Positions 1 to 6,492 of a stretch of 7,099 nucleotides of DNA are shown here, in pieces. The DNA comes from DATIXD01 sp035518875 (lineage in GTDB: Bacteria > Pseudomonadota > Gammaproteobacteria > Methylococcales > Methylococcaceae): the NCBI GenBank assembly GCA_035518875.1, contig DATIXD010000094.1, positions 1 through 7,099 of the forward strand, read 5' to 3'. The notes under the pieces were generated by a model. It did no database searches, was not told where the DNA came from, and saw only the letters and a list, made by a program, of their open reading frames with translations. The position numbers and the translations under genes were made by a program. Each line of letters opens with the position of its first letter. Position 1 is the stretch's first letter.

Positions 1-822
1 GGGGTCATGGCCGACCTGGAAGCCCTCGAACAACCCTACCTCTTCAAGCTACGCCAGAGCGCCGGGGTCAAGCGTCTGATCGAACGGCAGTGGTCGCGGC
101 GCGACTGGCAGCCGGTAAGCCAGGGTTTTGACGCGGTGGAGGCCCAGCTGCGGCTGTCGGGCTGGAGCCGGACGCGGCGGGTGGTGGTGCTGCGGCGGCG
201 CGTTCAGGGCGGCCGGGTGCTGGCTGAGGCCCATGCGCCTCAAGGCCAGCAAACCTTGCTGTTCGCCGACGCGGCGGACGACGTCAAATTGTGGGAATAC
301 GCGGTATTGGTCACCAACGCCGACTATGCCCTGGAGGCTATTGGCCAACTGTACCGGGACCGGGCGGATTGTGAAAACGGTTTCGACGAGTTGAAAAACC
401 AATGGGGTTGGGGCGGCTACACCACCCACGACCTGGAACGCTGCAACCTTTCTGCGCGGGCCGTGGCGCTCATCTACAACTGGTGGAGTTGGTATGTGCG
501 CCTGGCCCATCCGCAAGCCCGCCGCGAGGCGATTACCAGTCGGCCTTTACTGCTTTCCGGCGTCGCCCGCCTGACCCAGCATGCCGGCCAGAGCCGCCTG
601 TTGGTCACCCTGACCCATGCCGCGGGAGACCAGATTCGGGCGATGATCGCCGCGGTCCGCAAGGGCTTGGAGCACATTCGAGCAACTGCGCCACAGTTGC
701 CGAAGCCGGAACGCTGGCGCGCCCTGATCCGCTATATTGTCGCTCAAATCCTGGCATCCAGACCGGCGCAACCGCCGCCGTTCGCCTTAACCACGCCGCT
801 GCTGGCACCTCAGAGCGGATAA
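1..822 (+). CDS. IS1380-family transposase, C-terminal part (5' end outside window)
   Basis: This is a DDE (RNase H-fold) transposase that would cut and join the ends of its own insertion sequence. The frame is open through the two codons before the first ATG at 7, and the text there (G-V-M-A-D-L-E) reads like the interior of the family, so the true start lies left of the window. Counting from that ATG, the segment Y116-R119-E123-K130 (YRDRADCEN...ELK) fits the Y(2)R(3)E(6)K signature around the catalytic Glu of IS4-superfamily enzymes. It is followed by the family-typical NQWGWGGYTT and IYNWW stretches. The two catalytic Asp residues should lie upstream and cannot be seen. The frame ends at TAA 820-822 with no internal stop or frameshift, so this end looks intact. 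The IS1380 assignment rests on recalled similarity. Confidence 0.85.
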   Translation, partial: GVMADLEALEQPYLFKLRQSAGVKRLIERQWSRRDWQPVSQGFDAVEAQLRLSGWSRTRRVVVLRRRVQGGRVLAEAHAPQGQQTLLFADAADDVKLWEYAVLVTNADYALEAIGQLYRDRADCENGFDELKNQWGWGGYTTHDLERCNLSARAVALIYNWWSWYVRLAHPQARREAITSRPLLLSGVARLTQHAGQSRLLVTLTHAAGDQIRAMIAAVRKGLEHIRATAPQLPKPERWRALIRYIVAQILASRPAQPPPFALTTPLLAPQSG

Positions 823-925
823 CAGAGGAATTTAGGTTAATGACATGGACGCGCCCTACCTACCGCGGCATCAATGTGCCAAAGTGGGTATGCGTAAAAA
901 CAACCCTGACATAGGAGGGGCGTCC
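823..925. other. Spacer between two insertion-sequence genes
   Basis: These 103 bases separate the IS1380 transposase stop from the GTG start of the IS110-type pseudogene. The spacer should hold the right end of the first element and the left end of the second. I could not delimit either end, because no matching left end of the IS1380 element is in the window and IS110-type elements have no long terminal inverted repeats. A good Shine-Dalgarno, AGGAGG at 913-918, sits 7 bases before the GTG at 926. It supports that codon as the original start of the IS110 gene. Confidence 0.5.
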
Positions 926-1686
926 GTGAACAAGATTACTTTGATCGGCTTGATTCGGCAAAGTCGGTTTTCCAGGTCCACGGCGTGGATTCCGAGGGGA
1001 ATGCGGTACTGAGGAAACGCTTAACCAGGGCTCAGATAGCCGAGTTTTTCGCCCAACTGGAACCCGTGTGTCGTCACCATGGAAGCCTGTGGAAGCGCTC
1101 ACTACTGGGCACGCAAGCTGGCGGCATTTGGCCACACGCCCAGGCTCATTCCGCCGCAGTACGTGAAGCCCTTTGTCAAAACCAACAAAAACGTGCCTCG
1201 GATGCGGCAGCCATCGTCACTGCAGCCCGGCAGCCCGGTATGCCGATGGTGACGGTCAAGTCCCCCGAACAACAGGCGGTTCTCTCGATTCACCGGGCGC
1301 GGGACGGGCTGGTGAAAAGTCGGACAGCCATTTGCAATCAGATTCGGGGATTGTTGACGGAATTCGGGATAGTGTTGCCCGTAGGCGCTCACCAACTCCT
1401 ATCTCGAGTGCCAGCCCTATTGGAGGACGGAGAAAACGACCTGCCCGACCTGCTGCGCCAGATTATCCAGCGGTTGTACGACCACCTGAAGCATCTGGCA
1501 CAGGAGACTGAGCAGTGCGAGGCGATGATCACGGCCTGGCATCGTCAGAACGACACCAGTCAGCGTCTGGCCGCCATTCCGAGTGTCGGTGTGTTGACCG
1601 CCACGGCCATCGTTGCCACCGTGGGCGATGCCAAGCAGTATCGCAATGGCCGTCAGTTTGCTGCGGCCTTAGGTCACCCTTCACAG
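926..1686 (+). pseudogene. IS110/IS1111-group transposase, frameshifted and C-terminally truncated
   Basis: This is a remnant of a DEDD (RuvC-like) transposase of the IS110 family, IS1111 group. Starting at GTG 926 behind a strong RBS, it begins M-N-K-I-T-L-I-G-L. One missing G near 953 turns the expected GLDSAK into a shifted frame that stops at TGA 1010-1012 after 28 codons. From 955 the family text resumes in another frame (SAKSVFQVHGVDSEG). An extra G at 1066 shifts the frame again, and 1067-1192 then encodes CVVTMEACGSAHYWARKLA through to KPFVKTNKN. A missing A near 1193-1194 returns it to the second frame (SDAAAIVTAARQ), which reads on to FAAALG. Homology stops at about 1686 (PSQ), where the C-terminal domain with its conserved Ser-Gly motif should continue. 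That domain and the element's right end are absent. The frame at 985-1734 alone gives a 249-residue chimeric product that cannot be an active enzyme. Confidence 0.88.
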
Positions 1687-1690
1687 ATTG

Positions 1691-1704
1691 TTGCAACAGA
1701 GCCC
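1691..1704 (-). repeat. Possible IS6-family terminal inverted repeat remnant
   Basis: Read on the minus strand, this stretch is GGGCTCTGTTGCAA. Its last 13 bases match, from memory, the terminal repeat of IS6100-type elements (GGCTCTGTTGCAA; IS26 has GGCACTGTTGCAA). The outer end faces ppsA, whose stop codon lies three bases away at 1709-1707. The inner side faces the IS110 remnant, which begins only about 5 bases further on, so almost none of an IS6 body could remain. It may mark a former insertion or deletion boundary. It could also be chance, since it is short and its partner end is not in the window. Confidence 0.35.
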
Positions 1705-1706
1705 GA

Positions 1707-4145
1707 TTATGAGATCCCTTGTCGTGGCGAATAGCCCAAGCGCTTTTCTACCTCGAGCACATGGCGGGTGGTCTTGAGTACGGTATCGGGATTGAGGCTC
1801 ATGGAATCGATGCCGATCTCTACCAGATATTCCGCCATCTCCGGGAAATCGGAAGGGGCCTGGCCACAGATGCCCGAGTGCCGACCGTTACGCCGCGCGC
1901 CCTCCACCGTCTGGCGGATCATCTCCTTGACGCCGGCATCCCGCTCATCGAAGTCGAAGGCGACGATTTCCGAGTCGCGATCAACGCCGAGCACCAGTTG
2001 GGTCAGGTCGTTCGAACCGATGGAAAAGCCATCGAACAGTTGGGCAAAGGCGTCGATTTGCACCACGTTGTTGGGGATTTCGCACATGACGTAGATCTCA
2101 AGGCCCCTCTCACCGCGCTTGAGACCCTGCGCGGCCATGGCGTGCAGTACGCGTTCGCCTTCCTGCACCCGCCGGCAGAATGGGATCATAAGCTTGACAT
2201 TGGTCAGCCCCATCCCCTCGCGCACCCTTTTCATGGCCGCGCATTCCAGGGCAAAGCCTTCGGCATAGGCCGGGTGGGCATAGCGGGAAGCGCCGCGGAA
2301 ACCCAGCATGGGATTTTCTTCCTTCGGTTCAAACCAGCGCCCGCCCAGGAGGCTGGCATACTCGTTGGTCTTGAAATCCGACATACGTACGATCACCGGT
2401 TTGGGGTAGAACGCGGCGGCGATGGTGCCCACCCCTTCTGCCAGACGTTCCACGAAAAAGTCCGCCGGTGTCTTGTGGTGGCGGGTCAATCGTTCGATCT
2501 GGGTGCGTTCTCCGGCGTCTTGCACCTTCTCAGGATGCAGCAGCGCCATCGGATGAGCACGGATGTACTCACTGATGATGAACTCCATGCGCGCCAGCCC
2601 CACCCCGTCGTTGGGCAGGAAGCTCGTCCGAAACGCGATGTCCGGATTGCCGACGTTGAGCATCAAATGGGTCTTGGGACGGGGCAACTCGGCCAGATCG
2701 AGGCGAACCGATTTGATGGGAATGATGCCGGCATAAACACGGCCCACATCGCCTTCCGTGCAAGAGACGGTGACTTCGTCGCCGGTCTTGATCAATGTGG
2801 TGGCATGGTCGCAACCGACCACGGCGGGGATGCCCAGTTCGCGCGCGACGATAGCCGCGTGGCAGGTGCGACCACCGCGGTTGGTGACGATTGCGGCAGC
2901 GGTCTTCATGACGGTACCCCAATCCGGCGTCGTCGTGTCCGCGACCAGCACTTCGCCAGGCTGAAACTGGTTCAACTGTGCCACGTCGGTGATGACGCGT
3001 GTGTTGCCGGCAGCAGCCTTACCGCCCACCGCGTGGCCACTGGCGAGAATGGGACCTTTCCCTTCCAGTTCGTACGCTTCCAGAACGTTCGCGGATTTGC
3101 GTGAGGCCACCGTTTCCGGGCGCGCCTGCACGATGTAGATTTGGCCGTCGATGCCGTCCTTCGCCCACTCGACATCCATGGGCATGGGATGGCCGGCCTT
3201 GGCGCTGTAATGCGCCTCGATCCGCATCGTCGCATCGGCGATCCTCAACACTTCCTCGTCACTGATGCAGAAACGTTCCCTATCCGCTTTCGGCGTGGGC
3301 TCATTGCGGGTCATCTCGCGTCCGGCGCCCTTCGCATAGATCATCCTGATTTTTTTGGCGCCCAGCGAACGCCGCAGAACCGCGCTGCAGCCCTGCCGAA
3401 AGGTGGGTTTGAACACATAGAATTCGTCCGGGTCCACCGCGCCCTGCACGACGTTTTCGCCCAAACCATACGCGCCGGTGATGAACACCACATCCCGAAA
3501 ACCGGTTTCGGTATCCAGCGAAAAGGTGACACCGCTCGCAGCCAAGTCCGACCGGACCATCTTCATCACACCCACCGACAGATAAACCTTGAAATGGTCG
3601 AAGCCGTTGTCGATGCGGTAGCGGATAGCCCTGTCCATGAAGAGGCTGGCAAAACAGCGCTGCACCGTATCCAGCAGCTTGACCTCACCGCTGACGTTCA
3701 GAAACGTCTCGTGCTGGCCCGCAAAACTGGCCGTGGGCAAATCCTCCGCCGTGGCGGAACTCCGCACGGCCACAGTGAGCCGCCCACCGTATTCGTTCTT
3801 GAGTCCCGCATAGGCCTCGACGATTTCAGCCGCGAGGTCGTCCGGAAGCGGCGCGCCGTACACGATTTCGCGCGCCTGTTCGGCGCGGTGGGCAAGGTCG
3901 TTGACATCATCCGCGTCGAGTCCATCCAGCGCCTGGTGCAATTTGGGCCAGGCGTTGGCCTGATGGAGAACATAAAGGTAGGCCTCAGCCGTGATGGCGA
4001 AGCCGTTGGGGATCCTGACCCCTTGGGCGCTCAGTTCCCGATACATCTCCCCCAGCGAGGCGTTCTTGCCGCCTACCAGGGGCACGTCGTCGATGCTCAA
4101 CTGGGAGAACCAACGGATAAACCGCGTCGTTGTTTTCTCTGTCAT
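1707..4145 (-). CDS. ppsA: Phosphoenolpyruvate synthase (pyruvate, water dikinase)
   Basis: This cytoplasmic enzyme converts pyruvate, ATP and water to phosphoenolpyruvate, AMP and phosphate, the entry step of gluconeogenesis from pyruvate. It has 812 residues, close to E. coli PpsA (792). The N-terminal ATP/pyruvate-binding domain spans about residues 15-345, with VGGKNASLGEM at 24-34, VRSSATAEDLP at 127-137 and IVQARPET at 338-345. The swivelling phosphohistidine domain is at about 385-475, with catalytic His429 in GGRTCHAAIVA. The C-terminal PEP-binding TIM barrel is at about 495-805, with DFKTNEY (590-596), NPMLGFRGASRY (611-622), CEIPNN (688-693), GSNDLTQ (710-716) and the catalytic Cys760 in GICGQAPSD. 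The ATG is supported by GGAGG at 4155-4151, 5 bases upstream. No frameshift or missing active-site residue was seen. The last five residues, RQGIS, run into the decayed insertion-sequence boundary and may not be native. Confidence 0.97.
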   Translation of the reverse strand: MTEKTTTRFIRWFSQLSIDDVPLVGGKNASLGEMYRELSAQGVRIPNGFAITAEAYLYVLHQANAWPKLHQALDGLDADDVNDLAHRAEQAREIVYGAPLPDDLAAEIVEAYAGLKNEYGGRLTVAVRSSATAEDLPTASFAGQHETFLNVSGEVKLLDTVQRCFASLFMDRAIRYRIDNGFDHFKVYLSVGVMKMVRSDLAASGVTFSLDTETGFRDVVFITGAYGLGENVVQGAVDPDEFYVFKPTFRQGCSAVLRRSLGAKKIRMIYAKGAGREMTRNEPTPKADRERFCISDEEVLRIADATMRIEAHYSAKAGHPMPMDVEWAKDGIDGQIYIVQARPETVASRKSANVLEAYELEGKGPILASGHAVGGKAAAGNTRVITDVAQLNQFQPGEVLVADTTTPDWGTVMKTAAAIVTNRGGRTCHAAIVARELGIPAVVGCDHATTLIKTGDEVTVSCTEGDVGRVYAGIIPIKSVRLDLAELPRPKTHLMLNVGNPDIAFRTSFLPNDGVGLARMEFIISEYIRAHPMALLHPEKVQDAGERTQIERLTRHHKTPADFFVERLAEGVGTIAAAFYPKPVIVRMSDFKTNEYASLLGGRWFEPKEENPMLGFRGASRYAHPAYAEGFALECAAMKRVREGMGLTNVKLMIPFCRRVQEGERVLHAMAAQGLKRGERGLEIYVMCEIPNNVVQIDAFAQLFDGFSIGSNDLTQLVLGVDRDSEIVAFDFDERDAGVKEMIRQTVEGARRNGRHSGICGQAPSDFPEMAEYLVEIGIDSMSLNPDTVLKTTRHVLEVEKRLGYSPRQGIS

Positions 4146-4213
4146 GGAAGCCTCCGTTGTCGATCTTTCGTTGCGCGGGGCATTCCCCTACCGTCACCCC
4201 GTTACCCCTTGGC
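4146..4213 (-). promoter_or_regulatory. Leader between pgk and ppsA, G-rich on the transcribed strand
   Basis: This 68-base spacer is the 5' leader of ppsA, or part of a polycistronic message. Next to the start codon it holds CGACAACGGAGG (4162-4151), which includes the Shine-Dalgarno. At its far end it holds most of AGTAGGCCAAG (4218-4208). Both recur upstream of gap. Between them the minus strand has GGGG runs at 4208-4205, 4200-4197 and 4188-4185, with a GG at 4192-4191 and the near-tandem units GGGGTAAC and GGGGTGAC. The 4188-4185 run can also pair with CCCC at 4180-4177 in a small hairpin. I saw no convincing -35/-10 pair and no terminator with a T tract after pgk, so read-through from pgk into ppsA is likely. 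Confidence 0.45.
4151..4162 (-). repeat. 12-bp direct repeat with Shine-Dalgarno, copy before ppsA
   Basis: The minus strand reads CGACAACGGAGG. It matches CGACAACGCAGG at 6428-6417 before gap in 11 of 12 positions. Both copies lie just ahead of the start codon and carry the purine-rich ribosome-binding segment. This is the second of two repeated blocks shared by the ppsA and gap leaders, in the same order. Confidence 0.6.
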
Positions 4214-4218
4214 CTACT
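4208..4218 (-). repeat. 11-bp direct repeat, copy at the pgk 3' end (upstream of ppsA)
   Basis: The minus strand reads AGTAGGCCAAG, identical to 6444-6434 upstream of gap. This copy contains the pgk stop codon (TAG, 4216-4214). In both copies TAACG follows a few bases later: after GGG here, after AT at the gap copy. The two copies bracket the gap-pgk pair. Confidence 0.7.
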
Positions 4219-5386
4219 TATCCAATAGCGCCGCAACACCCGGCAACGTCTTACCTTCCAAGAACTCCAGGCTCGCGCCGCCGCCCGTGGACACGTGCGA
4301 CATCTTGTCCGCCAGCCCGGCCTGTTCGACCGCGGCGGCCGAATCGCCGCCGCCGATGATCGTCACGGCGGCGGAGGCAGCGAGCAGGCGCGCCACGGCG
4401 CGCGTGCCCTCGGCGAACCGCGGGAACTCGAACACGCCCATCGGGCCGTTCCACACCACCAGCGCCGCGTCAGCCAGCACGTCGCGGAAACGCTCGATCG
4501 TGGCGGGGCCGATGTCGAGAATGCGCCAACCGGCCGGCACCGCGTCCACCGTCACGACCTGCGCCGGCGCCTCCGCCGCAAAGGCGTCGGCGATGACCGC
4601 GTCCACCGGGAGCACCAGGCGGTCGCCGCCTTTGGCCAGCAGGATGCGCGCGGTGTCCAGCGCGCTATCCTCGACCAGCGAATCGCCGACGGCCAGACCC
4701 TGCGCCTTGAAGAACGTGTTCGCCATCCCGCCGCCGATCAATAGCTGGTCGCACCGGCCGAGCAGGTTCTCGATCACCGCGATCTTGTCGCTCACCTTCG
4801 CCCCGCCCAGGATGCCGACGAACGGGCGTGCCGGATTCGCCAGTGCACGCCCCAGGTAATCGAGTTCTTTCTCCATCAGGAAACCGGCCACCGCGGGCAA
4901 ATGCCGCGCGATGCCCTCGGTGCTGGCGTGCGCGCGGTGGGCCGAGCCAAAAGCGTCGTTCACGTACAAGTCGGCTAGGCGCGCCATGGCGGCGGCCAGT
5001 TCGGGATCATTCTTCTCTTCGCCCTTGCGAAAGCGCGTGTTCTCCAACATCAACACGTCGCCCGGCTTGAGCGCCTGGGCCAGCGCCTCAACGTCCGGCC
5101 CGACCACGTCCAGCGCCATCTGCACGGGGCGCTTGAGCAAGCTCGCCAGGTACGTTGCAACGGGCTGCAGGCTGAACGCCGGGTCCGGCCCGCCCTTCGG
5201 GCGCCCCAGGTGCGAGGCCAGCACCAGCGCGGCCCCCTGCTCCAGCAGGTAATTGAGCGTCGGCAGCGCGGCAACGATGCGGGTGTCATCCGCCACCGCG
5301 CCGTCTTTGAGCGGCACATTGAAGTCGACGCGCACGAACACGCGCTGGCCGCGCACGTCGATGTCGCGCACTGTTTGCTTTTGCAT
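4214..5386 (-). CDS. pgk: Phosphoglycerate kinase
   Basis: This cytoplasmic enzyme reversibly transfers phosphate between 1,3-bisphosphoglycerate and ADP, giving 3-phosphoglycerate and ATP. It runs in reverse in gluconeogenesis and the Calvin cycle. It is full length at 390 residues (E. coli: 387). N-terminal substrate-binding motifs are RVDFNVP (19-25), SHLGRPKG (58-65), ENTRFRKGEEKND (115-127) and DAFGSAHRAHAS (144-155). C-terminal nucleotide-binding motifs are GGAKVSDKI (194-202), GGGMANTF (218-225), WNGPMGVFE (312-320), GGGDSAAA (345-352) and STGGGASLEFLEGK (366-379). The start codon lies 10 bases after gap and has a strong RBS, so the two genes are co-transcribed and probably co-translated. 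Sample lines of this gene contain roughly 67-78% GC, higher than those of ppsA (roughly 55-67%). The N-terminal text VRDIDVRGQRVFVRVDFNVP looks less like E. coli-type Pgk than like the broader bacterial form. A foreign origin is possible but unproven. Confidence 0.97.
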   Translation of the reverse strand: MQKQTVRDIDVRGQRVFVRVDFNVPLKDGAVADDTRIVAALPTLNYLLEQGAALVLASHLGRPKGGPDPAFSLQPVATYLASLLKRPVQMALDVVGPDVEALAQALKPGDVLMLENTRFRKGEEKNDPELAAAMARLADLYVNDAFGSAHRAHASTEGIARHLPAVAGFLMEKELDYLGRALANPARPFVGILGGAKVSDKIAVIENLLGRCDQLLIGGGMANTFFKAQGLAVGDSLVEDSALDTARILLAKGGDRLVLPVDAVIADAFAAEAPAQVVTVDAVPAGWRILDIGPATIERFRDVLADAALVVWNGPMGVFEFPRFAEGTRAVARLLAASAAVTIIGGGDSAAAVEQAGLADKMSHVSTGGGASLEFLEGKTLPGVAALLDK

Positions 5387-5390
5387 CCCG

Positions 5391-5398
5391 CCCTCCTT
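5391..5398 (-). promoter_or_regulatory. pgk ribosome-binding site overlapping the gap stop codon
   Basis: The minus strand reads AAGGAGGG, four bases before the pgk ATG (5386-5384). Its first two bases are the last two of the gap TAA (5399-5397). This is a near-perfect anti-16S match. The overlap suggests that ribosomes ending on gap restart on pgk, keeping the two enzymes in proportion. Confidence 0.75.
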
Positions 5399-6407
5399 AC
5401 AGCTTCTGGCCCATGAAGTGCGCCAGGTCGGCCACGCGCATCGAGTAGCCCCACTCGTTGTCGTACCAGGCCACCGCCTTCACCAGGTTGCCCATCGCCA
5501 TCGTGTCCACGGCACTGAAGATCGAGGAGAACGCGTTGCCGCGCAGGTCGCTCGACACCAGCGGCTCCTCGGTGTACTGCAGGATGCCCTGCATCGGCCC
5601 GTCGGCGTAGTCCTTCATCGCCGCGTTGATTTCGGCGACCGTCACGTCCTTCTTCAAAATCGCCGTGAAGTCGATCACCGACACCGTCGCAGTCGGCACG
5701 CGGAAGGCCATGCCGCCGAAGCGGCCTTTCAATTCCGGAATCACCAGGCCCACCGCCTTGGCCGCACCGGTCTCCGACGGCACAATATTTTGCGCCGCAG
5801 CGCGCGCGTCGCGCAGGTCTTTCGTCGCCAGGTCGAGCAGCATCTGGCTGTTGGTGTAGGCGTGCACGGTCGTCAGCAGGCCGCGGTCAATGCCGAAACG
5901 GTCGTTGAGCACTTTTGCCACCGGGGCCAGCCCGTTCGTCGTGCACGACGCGTTGGAGACGATCACGTGCTTCGCGGGATCGTACATCCCGTCGTTGACG
6001 CCCAGCACGATCGTCACGTCCTCGTTTTTGGCGGGCGCGCTGATGATGACCTTCTTTGCGCCGCCGCCGTCCACGTGCAGCATCGCCTGCGCCTTCTCGC
6101 GGAAGCGCCCGCTGGACTCGATGACAATGTCCACGCCGTGATCGCGCCACGGGATTTGCGCCGGGTCTTTCAAGGCGTAGGCGTGAATCGTATGCCCGTC
6201 GACGACCAGGTGCCCCTCTTGCACCGCGACCGTGCCGCCGTACGGCCCGTAGGTCGAATCCCACTTAAACAGGTGGGCGTTCGTCGCGGCGTCGAACAGA
6301 TCGTTGATCGCGACCACTTCGAGGTCCTGCGGGTACTTCTGCCGCATCGCCTTGAGCACCTGGCGGCCGACCCGCCCAAATCCGTTGATTCCAATGCGAA
6401 TGGTCAT
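5397..6407 (-). CDS. gap: Type I glyceraldehyde-3-phosphate dehydrogenase
   Basis: This cytoplasmic enzyme reversibly oxidises glyceraldehyde-3-phosphate with NAD(P) and phosphate to 1,3-bisphosphoglycerate, the substrate of the downstream Pgk. It is full length at 336 residues. The N-terminal Rossmann domain has INGFGRVGR (7-15), the cofactor loop AINDLFD (33-39) and ESSGRF (97-102). The catalytic domain has SNASCTTN (151-158) with the nucleophile Cys155, and His182 in TTVHAYTN. It also has SETGAAKAV (211-219) and the C-terminal WYDNEWGYS (314-322). Asp36 with Leu37 favours NAD. However, the residue equivalent to the Pro of the NAD-type Leu-Pro pair (Pro188 in Bacillus numbering) is Ala194, so cofactor choice is not certain. 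AGGAG at 6419-6415 is seven bases before the ATG and fixes the start. It lies downstream of a truncated fba and its original operon promoter may be lost. Confidence 0.97.
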   Translation of the reverse strand: MTIRIGINGFGRVGRQVLKAMRQKYPQDLEVVAINDLFDAATNAHLFKWDSTYGPYGGTVAVQEGHLVVDGHTIHAYALKDPAQIPWRDHGVDIVIESSGRFREKAQAMLHVDGGGAKKVIISAPAKNEDVTIVLGVNDGMYDPAKHVIVSNASCTTNGLAPVAKVLNDRFGIDRGLLTTVHAYTNSQMLLDLATKDLRDARAAAQNIVPSETGAAKAVGLVIPELKGRFGGMAFRVPTATVSVIDFTAILKKDVTVAEINAAMKDYADGPMQGILQYTEEPLVSSDLRGNAFSSIFSAVDTMAMGNLVKAVAWYDNEWGYSMRVADLAHFMGQKL

Positions 6408-6416
6408 GTGAAATCT

Positions 6417-6428
6417 CCTGCGTTGTCG
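6417..6428 (-). repeat. 12-bp direct repeat, copy before gap
   Basis: The minus strand reads CGACAACGCAGG and matches the block before ppsA (4162-4151) in 11 of 12 bases. It includes the start of the AGGAG ribosome-binding site of gap. Confidence 0.6.
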
Positions 6429-6433
6429 TTAAT

Positions 6434-6444
6434 CTTGGCCTACT
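6434..6444 (-). repeat. 11-bp direct repeat, copy upstream of gap
   Basis: The minus strand reads AGTAGGCCAAG, identical to 4218-4208 at the end of pgk. It begins 37 bases before the gap start codon. With the 12-mer it forms a two-part signature that is repeated, with a longer internal spacer, in front of ppsA. Confidence 0.7.
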
Positions 6445-6453
6445 GTACTGCCA

Positions 6454-6483
6454 GCGGTGGCATGCCAATGGCAAAGCCACCGC
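6454..6483 (-). promoter_or_regulatory. Stem-loop just after the fba stop codon
   Basis: GCGGTGGC (6454-6461) and GCCACCGC (6476-6483) form a perfect 8-bp stem. Inside it, TGCC (6463-6466) and GGCA (6470-6473) pair around a three-base loop, giving a bulged hairpin of about 12 pairs. It starts 10 bases after the fba stop codon in the direction of transcription. Neither strand has a T run after it, so it is not a classic intrinsic terminator. An RNA-processing or stability element between fba and gap is more likely. Confidence 0.5.
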
Positions 6484-6492
6484 CCAGGACCT

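Larger units (their letters stand above)
6408..6492 (-). promoter_or_regulatory. Intergenic leader between the fba remnant and gap
   Basis: This 85-base spacer must carry the transcription signals for gap if gap is not read from further upstream. It contains, in minus-strand order, a stem-loop (6483-6454), the 11-mer AGTAGGCCAAG (6444-6434), the 12-mer CGACAACGCAGG (6428-6417) and the gap Shine-Dalgarno (6419-6415). A TTGCCA (6474-6469) and a TACAGT (6447-6442) are 21 bases apart, too far for a confident sigma-70 promoter. Confidence 0.45.

Noticed and set aside
3350..3356. Run of seven T (seven A in the ppsA coding strand) as a programmed slippage site
   Set aside because: It encodes an ordinary Ala-Lys-Lys-Ile in a frame that continues intact, with no alternative product or downstream stimulator visible.
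5190..5204. GC-rich inverted repeat CGCCCTTCGGGCG within pgk as a terminator or structured RNA
   Set aside because: It encodes the conserved GRPKGG motif of phosphoglycerate kinase, which explains the palindrome, and no T tract follows.
6442..6474. TTGCCA and TACAGT as a sigma-70 promoter for gap
   Set aside because: The spacing is 21 bases, well beyond the usual 16-18, and the TTGCCA lies within the hairpin.
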